Source: Aurantimonas sp036252795 (lineage in GTDB: Bacteria; Pseudomonadota; Alphaproteobacteria; Rhizobiales; Rhizobiaceae). Taken from it: a stretch of 10,202 nucleotides of DNA. This document shows positions 1 to 5,497 of this stretch, piece by piece. The translations under genes were made by a program, and so were the position numbers. The first letter of the stretch is position 1. The number at the start of each line of letters is the position of its first letter. The DNA lies in NCBI GenBank assembly GCA_036252795.1, contig DASYHY010000018.1, forward strand, positions 1 to 10,202, read 5' to 3'. The notes beneath the pieces were generated by a model. That model was not told the origin of the DNA. It saw only the letters and a program-made list of their open reading frames with translations, and did no database searches.

Positions 1-536
1 TCCGGGACGACATACTGCTTGGCGCACTGTTTCGGCATGTCGATGAGCTGGAAGTCGTCGACGCTCGCCACGTCGAAGGCAACGAAGAAGGTATCGTCGA
101 AATTGGCGACCGTCAGCTTGCCCGCGGCCAGATCCACGGGTTCGGCCGCCAGCATCTCGAAGAACATCAGCAGCTGGCCGTCCTCGTAGAGCGTATGGAT
201 GACGTCCGGCGGCGACAGTTTCACGGAACGGCCGGCGATCTCTACGAATGTGTAGAAATCCCATTCCGCTATGGATTCCTTCACCGTCGCGCCGATCTCG
301 ATCAGTTCGTCATCGTCGAGCACGCCATTGGCGTTCTTGTCGAAATCCACCAGAACGGAAGAGGAGAACAGCTCGTCCATCCGCCATACGTTGCGGATCG
401 CCGCGAGATGGGCGTCGGGGCTGCCGACGATCTCGACCTTCGACTCCGCGAAGACATGCGGATGGGCCAGGGCCGGGGCGACCGAGCCGAGGGTCGAGGC
501 AAGCGCCAGCGCGCCGAGCATCCTGCGATGGTTCAA
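1..536 (-). CDS. DUF1007 family periplasmic protein, 3' end cut by the window edge
   Basis: The visible 178 residues begin with a signal peptide: a short basic start (NHRR), a hydrophobic stretch to about residue 20, and a likely cleavage after ALA at residue 24. The mature protein would then start with HPHVFAE. The HPH start and the following 'VWRMDELFSSSVLVDFD' region are typical of DUF1007 proteins, annotated as periplasmic components of uncharacterised ABC-type transport systems. Residues 66-77 (DKNANGVLDDDE) fit an EF-hand calcium loop with acidic or amide ligands at 1, 3, 5, 9 and 12. I chose the TTG at 536 because GGAGGGG lies about 9 bases upstream and this start restores the basic N-region; an in-frame ATG at 521 would remove it. 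In known genomes such genes often sit beside NicO-type nickel/cobalt exporters, so the gene beyond the left edge may be one (inference). It lies 77 bases downstream of the L,D-transpeptidase on the same strand. Confidence 0.8.
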   Translation of the reverse strand, partial: MNHRRMLGALALASTLGSVAPALAHPHVFAESKVEIVGSPDAHLAAIRNVWRMDELFSSSVLVDFDKNANGVLDDDELIEIGATVKESIAEWDFYTFVEIAGRSVKLSPPDVIHTLYEDGQLLMFFEMLAAEPVDLAAGKLTVANFDDTFFVAFDVASVDDFQLIDMPKQCAKQYVVP

Positions 537-613
537 AGGTCGGATCCCCTCCGGAGTCACCTTCCCAAGACACGACAAGAATGGCCGAAGTTTGAAGCCG
601 CACGGCGAACCGC

Positions 614-1132
614 TCAGCGCAGCACGATCACCCGCGCGCCAACATTGATCCGCTCGTAGAGGTCGCGCACGTCGGCATTGCGCATGCGGAAGCAGCCGGC
701 CGAAGCGGCACTGCCGATCGAGCGCGGATTGTTCGTCCCGTGGATGCGGTAGGCGCCCCAGCCGAGATTGATCGCCCGCTCGCCGAGCGGGTTCCGGGGG
801 CCCGGTCCGACCGACTGCGGCAGGCTCGGGTTCTTCGCGCGCATCGACGGCGTCGGCGTCCAGGTCGGGTTCGGTCGTTTCTTCGACACCCAGCTCTTGC
901 CGAACCACTGCTCGCTCGGCTTGCCGACGGCGATGTCGTAGGCGAGCGCCCGGCCCGCGCCGGTGACCAGGTAGAGCTTGCGCTCGCCGGTGCGGATGAT
1001 GATCGTCCCAGGATCGCCCTCTCCGGCGAAGGCTATTTCGGCCCGTTCGTCGCCGCCACCGGTCGCGGCGAGGACCGGACCGGGCGCGGCGAGCAGGGAC
1101 ACGAGGACGGCGGCGAGGATGAGGTGACGCAT
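614..1132 (-). CDS. secreted L,D-transpeptidase (YkuD/ErfK family)
   Basis: A 172-residue protein with an N-terminal signal peptide (MRHLILAAVLVSLLAAPGPVLA, cleavage near residue 22-23) followed by one YkuD catalytic domain from about residue 42 to the end. The active-site signature is plain: the histidine in IHGTN (H131) and SAGCFR with the nucleophilic cysteine C147. In this family the cysteine forms an acyl-enzyme with a peptidoglycan tetrapeptide stem. It then makes 3-3 crosslinks, or in alphaproteobacteria can attach outer-membrane proteins to peptidoglycan. Which of these applies here is not visible, and there is no LysM or other binding module. The frame stays open upstream to 1219, but those 29 residues would bury the signal peptide and overlap the LysR gene, so ATG at 1132 is preferred. 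Its ribosome binding site (GAGG, two bases from the ATG) is poorly spaced. It lies 56 bases after the LysR stop on the same strand. Confidence 0.88.
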   Translation of the reverse strand: MRHLILAAVLVSLLAAPGPVLAATGGGDERAEIAFAGEGDPGTIIIRTGERKLYLVTGAGRALAYDIAVGKPSEQWFGKSWVSKKRPNPTWTPTPSMRAKNPSLPQSVGPGPRNPLGERAINLGWGAYRIHGTNNPRSIGSAASAGCFRMRNADVRDLYERINVGARVIVLR

Positions 1133-1188
1133 GGCCTCAGCATATGTCCGCACCGCTGAACTTTGCGTAAAAGCGCCGCCGGACCCGC

Positions 1189-2106
1189 TCAGCCTTCGAG
1201 CTTGCTTCGCCCGTCGCATTTGCGGAACCAGCTGGCGAGATAGTCGACGAAGAGGCGCACGCGGGCCGGCAGGTGCCGGCGATGGGGGAAGACGGCGTAG
1301 ATGCCGGCCTCGCTCGGCATGTAGTCGTCGAGGACGGTCACCAGCCTTCCCGCCTCGAGATCCTTTCGGACGACGAAAGTCGGGCTGAGCGCGAGGCCGA
1401 GGCCGGCGATCGCCGCCGCCCGCACCGTCACCGGGCTGTTGGCGGTGAACTGCCCCGAGACGGCGACGGGGATCGTCTCGCGGGTTTCGGGGTCGCGGAA
1501 GATCCAGTTCGAGAACATGCGCGAATTGGAATCGATGACGGCCGGGAAGCCGGCGATCTGTGAGGGGTGGTTCGGCCTGCCCAGCCGCTTGAGCAGATCG
1601 GGGCTGCCGACGATCGCGAAGTCGAGCGAGGCGAGCCGGCGGGCGATCATCGCGGAGTCGGCGAGCCGGGTCATGCGGATCGCCACGTCGAAACCTTCCT
1701 CGACCAGGTTGACGAAATTGTCGTCGAGATGGACGTCGAGGCTGATGTCGGGATGGTCCTTGGCGAAATCGACGAGGCTGAGCCCCAGCTCGGCGTCGCC
1801 GAAGGTGCGGGCGGCGGAAACCCTGATCGTGCCCTTCGCCTCGCCGGTCGCCTCACGCGCCTCCTCGTTCAGGCTCTCGAGGTCGGACAGGATCGCGGAG
1901 GCCCGCGACAGATACACCTCCCCCGCCGCCGTCAGCGCGATCTGACGGGTCGTGCGGTTGATCAGGAGAACTCCCAGCTCGTCCTCCAGTTCGCGCACGT
2001 ACTTCGACAGCAGGGCCTTGGACCGGCCGGTCTTGCGGGCGGCCGCGGAGAAGCCCTCGTTCTCCACGACCGAGATGAAGGCGCGCATCCGCGTCAGCGT
2101 GTCCAT
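1189..2106 (-). CDS. LysR-family transcriptional regulator, CrgA/AaeR-like
   Basis: A 305-residue protein of normal LysR length. The N-terminal winged helix-turn-helix covers about residues 1-60: MDTLTRMRAFISVVENEGFSAAARK, then SKALLSKYVRELEDELGVLLINRTTR. From about residue 92 to the end is the periplasmic-binding-protein-like effector domain, of the CrgA-like type judging by the MDxLxxMRAF start and the SKALxSKxVRxLE helix. ATG at 2106 is chosen because it matches the family start and AAGG lies 9 bases upstream; the open frame extends 15 codons further without support. It is divergent from the decarboxylase gene 525 bases away, so it could regulate that gene, itself, or the downstream transpeptidase. 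Genes of this class usually regulate a divergent neighbour, but the effector is unknown. A perfect 11-base dyad lies 24 bases upstream of its start. Confidence 0.92.
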   Translation of the reverse strand: MDTLTRMRAFISVVENEGFSAAARKTGRSKALLSKYVRELEDELGVLLINRTTRQIALTAAGEVYLSRASAILSDLESLNEEAREATGEAKGTIRVSAARTFGDAELGLSLVDFAKDHPDISLDVHLDDNFVNLVEEGFDVAIRMTRLADSAMIARRLASLDFAIVGSPDLLKRLGRPNHPSQIAGFPAVIDSNSRMFSNWIFRDPETRETIPVAVSGQFTANSPVTVRAAAIAGLGLALSPTFVVRKDLEAGRLVTVLDDYMPSEAGIYAVFPHRRHLPARVRLFVDYLASWFRKCDGRSKLEG

Positions 2107-2129
2107 CGGGTGCACCTTGCTCCAGGCTT

Positions 2130-2140
2130 GCAACTGTTGC
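2130..2140. promoter_or_regulatory. dyad GCAAC-T-GTTGC upstream of the LysR gene, possible autoregulatory site
   Basis: GCAACTGTTGC is a perfect inverted repeat with a one-base centre, 24 bases upstream of the LysR start codon. LysR proteins often bind partial dyads of T-N11-A type near their own promoter, so it could be an operator. The assignment rests only on symmetry and position; an 11-base dyad is easily found by chance. Confidence 0.3.
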
Positions 2141-2158
2141 CGCCAACACACGGCGGCG

Positions 2159-2181
2159 ATCCTTCCTCCGTCGGGAAGGAT
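2159..2181. repeat. inverted repeat: 8-bp perfect stem, 7-base loop
   Basis: ATCCTTCC (2159-2166) and GGAAGGAT (2174-2181) are perfect complements around the loop TCCGTCG. It sits in the 524-base region between the divergent LysR and decarboxylase genes. On the plus strand it is followed by an A-rich run, not a T-run. On the minus strand the T-run comes before the stem. It is therefore not an intrinsic terminator in either direction. It may be a protein-binding dyad or part of an untranslated leader. Confidence 0.5.
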
Positions 2182-2211
2182 GAAAAATCAACCGGCACCC
2201 GTATTTCCCAC

Positions 2212-2240
2212 TTGTGTATGACAACCCGCCCGCATACATC
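2212..2240 (+). promoter_or_regulatory. weak candidate promoter for the decarboxylase leader
   Basis: TTGTGT (2212-2217), 17 bases, then TACATC (2235-2240) is the best sigma-70-like pair I see ahead of the structured region, although each box matches consensus at only about three positions. It would start transcription near 2247, giving a leader of roughly 385 bases that begins where the string of hairpins begins. The same stretch holds a TGTATG...CATACA inverted repeat (2215-2238), which could instead be an operator over the promoter or an RNA stem. Confidence 0.25.
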
Positions 2241-2630
2241 GCGCCCTGCCCCATGTCGCACGTGCCTGTGGGCGTCCCCCGGACCTCAAACGCGAGGCCA
2301 CCGGGACGGTACCTGGACGTAACACATCCAGTCGGTTCCGCCGCATCGCGGAATCGAGGACGCCTTGAAGCAACGACGGTCCGGGCCTTTCTGGTCTCTC
2401 CTGGTCTCCATCGCCGGGAATACTGAAGAGGCACACCATCATTGCCTGAAGTGCGGCGGGTCCAAGCCCACCAAGCCATGGCAGATTGACTCCGGCAACG
2501 GACGCGACGCGTTCGGCGCCGGCCATAGTCGCGTCTCGCGGAGAGACCGCCCGGTCATGCCTTGACGGCAGGCACGGGAGGAATCCGAGCGGTCGCTTCT
2601 TGTCGACCTATCGGTTCTCGGGAGAGCCCC
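2241..2630 (+). ncRNA. long structured mRNA leader of the decarboxylase gene, candidate speF-type RNA
   Basis: About 390 bases before the decarboxylase start carry no convincing gene but many complementary pairs. GCGCCC 2241-2246 pairs with GGGCGT 2270-2275. CCCGG/CCGGG (2278-2282, 2301-2305) encloses CCTC/GAGG (2284-2287, 2294-2297). CTGGA/TCCAG is at 2313-2317 and 2327-2331. TTCCGC/GCGGAA is at 2336-2341 and 2348-2353. GACGCGAC/GTCGCGTC is at 2501-2508 and 2528-2535. TGCC/GGCA is near 2557-2570. A final hairpin covers the ribosome binding site. The alphaproteobacterial speF RNA motif (Rfam RF00518) is a known conserved leader upstream of ornithine decarboxylase genes, and this leader sits in the right place in the right clade. 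I cannot verify the match by covariance, so the family name is inference; that the region is a structured leader is better supported. Confidence 0.5.
2613..2628 (+). promoter_or_regulatory. hairpin sequestering the decarboxylase ribosome binding site
   Basis: GGTTCT (2613-2618) pairs with AGAGCC (2623-2628) around the tetraloop CGGG: six base pairs, one of them G-U. The Shine-Dalgarno sequence GGGAGAG (2620-2626) lies partly in the loop and partly in the 3' arm, four bases before the ATG at 2631. Such a fold would reduce ribosome access unless something upstream competes for one arm. The pairing is seen directly; its regulatory role is inferred. Confidence 0.5.
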
Positions 2631-3764
2631 ATGGCCACGCAGCGCATCCTCGATTTCCTCGCCACCCGACGTCCGGACGGCCCGTGCCTCGTCGTCGACC
2701 TCGACATCGTCGAGAACAATTTCCACGCCTTCCGCAAGGCGCTGCCGGATTCGGCCATCTTCTACGCGGTGAAGGCGAACCCGGCGCCGGAGGTGCTGCG
2801 TCTCCTCGCCTCGCTCGGCTCGAACTTCGACTGCGCCTCCGTCGCCGAGATCGAGATGGCGCTGGAAGCCGGCGCGACCGCACGGCGGATCTCCTACGGC
2901 AACACGATCAAGAAGGAGCGCGACATCGAGCGCGCCGCGGCTCTCGGCGTGTCGCTCTTCGCCGTCGATTGCGTCGAGGAAGTCGAGAAGGTGGCACGGG
3001 CCGCGCCCGGCGCCCGCGTGTTCTGCCGCGTCCTGACCAACGGCGAAGGCGCCGAGTGGCCGCTGTCGCGCAAGTTCGGCTGCGTCCCGGCGATGGCGAT
3101 CGACGTGCTGCTCGCGGCTGCGCGGCTGGGCCTCGTCGCGACCGGCATTTCCTTCCATGTCGGCTCGCAGCAGACCGACACGAACGCCTGGGATGCGGCG
3201 ATCGCCGATGCCAAGTTCGTCTTCGAGGCGCTGGCCGAGAAGGGCATCGTGCTGACGCTGGTCAACATGGGCGGCGGCTTCCCGACGCGCTACCTCAAGG
3301 ACGTGCCGGCGGCGGAGGCCTACGGGCGCGCGATCTTCGAGAGCCTGCGCCGGCATTTCGGCAACCGTCTGCCGGAGACGATCATCGAGCCCGGCCGCGG
3401 CATGGTCGGCGACGCCGGCGTGATCAAGGCCGAGGTCGTGCTCGTCTCGCGCAAGTCGGCGAGCGACGAGAACCGCTGGGTCTATCTCGACATCGGCAAG
3501 TTCGGCGGTCTGGCCGAGACGATGGACGAGGCGATCCGCTACCCGATCGTGACGGCGCGGGATGCGGACCGGATGGAGCCCTGCGTCCTGGCCGGCCCGA
3601 CCTGCGATTCGGCCGACGTGCTCTACGAGAAGAAGCCCTATCCGCTGCCGATCTCGCTGACGGTCGGCGACGAGGTGCTGATCGAGGGCACCGGCGCCTA
3701 CACGACGACCTACGCGTCGGTGGCGTTCAACGGCTTCGAGCCGCTGCGCGCCTACGTGATCTGA
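2631..3764 (+). CDS. ornithine/lysine decarboxylase, type III PLP-dependent (alanine-racemase fold)
   Basis: This 377-residue enzyme decarboxylates ornithine to putrescine, and in rhizobial relatives also lysine to cadaverine, in the cytoplasm. The motifs appear in family order. YAVKANP carries the PLP lysine K48. FHVGSQ is at 175-180 and the phosphate-binding GGGFP at 214-218. EPGRG is at 253-257. GPTCDSADVL near 322-331 has C325-D326, the cysteine/aspartate pair that reaches into the partner's active site in the dimer. The C-terminal barrel ends GTGAYTTTYASVAFNGF. The length matches the short eukaryotic-like decarboxylases of alphaproteobacteria, not the 700-residue SpeC/SpeF type of enterics. 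ATG at 2631 is chosen for GGGAGAG four bases upstream; extension to 2562 has no support. The gene has a long structured leader and its own terminator. Substrate preference cannot be read from sequence here. The GNAT gene downstream is separately placed after the terminator. Confidence 0.93.
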   Translation: MATQRILDFLATRRPDGPCLVVDLDIVENNFHAFRKALPDSAIFYAVKANPAPEVLRLLASLGSNFDCASVAEIEMALEAGATARRISYGNTIKKERDIERAAALGVSLFAVDCVEEVEKVARAAPGARVFCRVLTNGEGAEWPLSRKFGCVPAMAIDVLLAAARLGLVATGISFHVGSQQTDTNAWDAAIADAKFVFEALAEKGIVLTLVNMGGGFPTRYLKDVPAAEAYGRAIFESLRRHFGNRLPETIIEPGRGMVGDAGVIKAEVVLVSRKSASDENRWVYLDIGKFGGLAETMDEAIRYPIVTARDADRMEPCVLAGPTCDSADVLYEKKPYPLPISLTVGDEVLIEGTGAYTTTYASVAFNGFEPLRAYVI

Positions 3765-3793
3765 GCGGCATGACGACCCGCCTCGAACGACGA

Positions 3794-3810
3794 CGGAGCA
3801 ACTTGCTCCG
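3794..3810 (+). repeat. inverted repeat just after the decarboxylase gene
   Basis: CGGAGCAA (3794-3801) and TTGCTCCG (3803-3810) are perfect complements separated by one base, folding in practice as a 6-bp stem with a 5-base loop. It stands seven bases ahead of the intrinsic terminator and may protect the 3' end of the transcript or assist termination. There is no T-run of its own. Confidence 0.6.
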
Positions 3811-3816
3811 ACGCTG

Positions 3817-3841
3817 ACCCGGCGCTGCGGCGCCGGGTTTT
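3817..3841 (+). terminator. intrinsic terminator of the decarboxylase transcript
   Basis: ACCCGGCGC (3817-3825), loop TGCG, GCGCCGGGT (3830-3838) form a perfect 9-bp GC-rich stem that runs into TTTT (3838-3841). It lies 52 bases after the decarboxylase stop. It argues that the decarboxylase is transcribed mainly on its own and that the downstream acetyltransferase has a separate promoter or depends on read-through. Confidence 0.88.
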
Positions 3842-3898
3842 CGCCCGCGCCGCGCCGTCGGCTCGTTCCTTCTGCCTCCGCATGTCCTGGGGGTTATC

Positions 3899-4489
3899 AT
3901 GTCCGCTTTCCAGCATGCCGCCGCCTTCGAGGCGGCTTCACCCTGCTTCGCCATCCGGCAGGAGCACCCGAGCGACGTCGCCGCGCGCGAGGCGCTGCTC
4001 GATGCCGCCATGGGTCCGGGCCGCATCCGCAAATCCTCCGAGACGCTGCGGCGGGATCGCCAACCGGCGCGTGGCCTCGGCTTTTCGGCGGTTGCCGCCG
4101 ACGGTGCCCTCGCGGGTACGGTACGCCTGTGGGACATCGCCGCCGGCTCTCGCGGCAATGCGCCGGTGCCGGCCCTGCTGCTCGGCCCGCTCGCGGTCGA
4201 TCCGGCCTGTCACGGCGTCGGCGTCGGCGGGGCTTTGATGCGCCACGCCGTTGCCGAGGCCGCTAACTTCGGCCACGGCGCGATCCTGCTCGTCGGGGAC
4301 CCGGAATATTATCGTCGCTTCGGCTTCTCGGCCCATGCGACGGGCGAGCTCACGATGCCCGGCCCGTTCGAGCGGCACCGCCTGCTGGGCCTGGAATTGC
4401 AGCCTGGCGCTCTGGCCGGTGCCAACGGCCTCATCACCGCGACCGGACGGCCGATCGGCGATGCGCTCGCGCTTAAGGTGGCGGCCTGA
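3899..4489 (+). CDS. GNAT family N-acetyltransferase, YhbS-like (COG3153)
   Basis: A 196-residue single-domain acetyltransferase. The acetyl-CoA binding core is LLLGPLAVDPACHGVGVGGALMRHA, about residues 93-117. Here the glycine-rich loop reads HGVGVG, where the family more often has QGxGxG. It is followed by ILLVGDPEYYRRFGFSAH (129-146), whose YYRRFGF marks the YhbS-type group. The start ATG has GGGGG six bases upstream. The substrate is unknown. Its position after the decarboxylase makes an amine or polyamine substrate possible, but this is inference from neighbourhood only, and an intrinsic terminator separates the two genes. It converges with the WD40 gene, with 30 bases between the stops. 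A lysine-poor, alanine-rich composition and normal length give no sign of damage. Confidence 0.85.
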   Translation: MSAFQHAAAFEAASPCFAIRQEHPSDVAAREALLDAAMGPGRIRKSSETLRRDRQPARGLGFSAVAADGALAGTVRLWDIAAGSRGNAPVPALLLGPLAVDPACHGVGVGGALMRHAVAEAANFGHGAILLVGDPEYYRRFGFSAHATGELTMPGPFERHRLLGLELQPGALAGANGLITATGRPIGDALALKVAA

Positions 4490-4495
4490 GCCGCC
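4480..4495. terminator. stem-loop between convergent genes, possible weak bidirectional terminator
   Basis: GGCGGC (4480-4485) and GCCGCC (4490-4495) pair perfectly around CTGA, which holds the acetyltransferase stop codon. CGGCCT (4482-4487) and AGGCCG (4496-4501) offer an overlapping alternative stem. No T-run follows on either strand, so a classical intrinsic terminator is not shown. Position between convergent stops is the main argument. Confidence 0.35.
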
Positions 4496-4519
4496 AGGCC
4501 GTTGGCAGGCGCCGACCCC

Positions 4520-5497
4520 TCAGCCGGTGATGTCCACCACGCCGGCCTCGCCGGTCTCGCTGCCGAAGGCGAGCAGCCGGCCTCCCGCATCCCACGCCAT
4601 GGTGCGCACGGCGCCGGTGCCGCCGCGCCGCAGCAGCGCCTCCTTGGCGTCGGCGAAGCGCACGGCGAGGATCATGCCGTCCTGATAACCGATTGCCACC
4701 ATGTCCTCGCTCGGATGGCAGGAAACGGCGGTGACCATCGTGTCGCCGCGCGTGCCGAGTTCCAGCGGCGCCTTGCCCATCGGTCCGTCACGGCCCGAGA
4801 ACGGCCACAGGATCGCCGCCGGCGCGCCGCTGGTGGCGAGGAACCGGCCCTTGGCGGAGAACGACCAGTCCTTCACCTTGGCCGGATAGCCGGTCATCTT
4901 CATGTGCTTGCCATCCTCGATCCGCCAGCCGTGCAGGGCGTTCTCCTGCATCAGCGTCACGAGGAAGCGCCCGTCCGGGGAAAAGGCCACGCCGAGATGG
5001 GCGCCCTTCCATTCCAGCGCGACCGGATCGGCGCCGGTGGCGGGGAAGAACATCGAGGCGCCGTCGTAATGCGCGGTCGCCGCCCGCAGCCCTTTCGGCG
5101 CGAAGGCGATGTCCTCGACCGTGCGGGCGTGCGGAACGGTCTTCAGCGTCCCGTCAGGAAGCCGCACATAGGCGGTACGCCCGGAGGCGAAGCCGACGGC
5201 GCCCCTCGGCCCGCCGGCGACCGTGCCGATCCATTTCTGCCCGACCGAAGCCAGTTCCTCGGCCTGTCCGCCCGAGCCGATCGCGACGACCCGTCCGTCT
5301 TCGCCGCCGGAGAGCAGCCGGCCGCTCTCAGCGTCGAGACGGGCGCAGAGCAGCCCGCCATCATGCGCGACGACCGAACGCTCGCCGCCCGCCGGAAAGC
5401 GGACGGTGCCGTCGGCGAGGGCGAAGACGGGTTCGCCCTTCAGGAAGGCGGCAGTCTCGACGAAGTCGGCGAATTCGTAAGCCGCGATGGACGGCAT
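4520..5497 (-). CDS. WD40 repeat (beta-propeller) protein
   Basis: A 325-residue protein built of repeated blades and nothing else; there is no signal peptide or membrane segment, so it is probably cytoplasmic. Blade-like units recur about every 40-45 residues: HDGGLLCARLDAESGRLLSGGEDG (45-68), DIAFAPKGLRAATAHYDG (129-146), GVAFSPDGRFLVTL (169-182), DWSFSAKGRFLAT (210-222), AVSCHPSEDMVAIGYQDG (257-274) and TMAWDAGGRLLAFGSETG (299-316). Together these would make roughly a seven-bladed propeller. ATG at 5497 is chosen because its A is also the last base of the upstream GTPase stop (TGATG), a typical coupling arrangement. Extension to 5614 would overlap the GTPase coding region by 40 codons. WD40 propellers are usually protein-interaction platforms, so a partner or client of the COG0523 GTPase is plausible, but no function is established by the sequence. 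Confidence 0.85.
   Translation of the reverse strand: MPSIAAYEFADFVETAAFLKGEPVFALADGTVRFPAGGERSVVAHDGGLLCARLDAESGRLLSGGEDGRVVAIGSGGQAEELASVGQKWIGTVAGGPRGAVGFASGRTAYVRLPDGTLKTVPHARTVEDIAFAPKGLRAATAHYDGASMFFPATGADPVALEWKGAHLGVAFSPDGRFLVTLMQENALHGWRIEDGKHMKMTGYPAKVKDWSFSAKGRFLATSGAPAAILWPFSGRDGPMGKAPLELGTRGDTMVTAVSCHPSEDMVAIGYQDGMILAVRFADAKEALLRRGGTGAVRTMAWDAGGRLLAFGSETGEAGVVDITG

Noticed and set aside
2159..2181. Intrinsic terminator for an upstream transcript
   Set aside because: The stem is good but no T-run follows it on either strand.
1567..2322. 251-codon plus-strand frame opposite the LysR gene
   Set aside because: It is an antisense shadow produced by high third-position G+C, with no domain; LysR on the minus strand is clear.
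2188..2526. 112-codon minus-strand frame in the gap before the decarboxylase
   Set aside because: No recognisable domain, no convincing ribosome binding site, and its composition fits a random GC-rich frame.
2486..3817. 443-codon plus-strand frame over the decarboxylase gene
   Set aside because: It is an Arg/Gly/Ala-rich shadow frame typical of GC-rich DNA; the decarboxylase in the other frame carries all family motifs.
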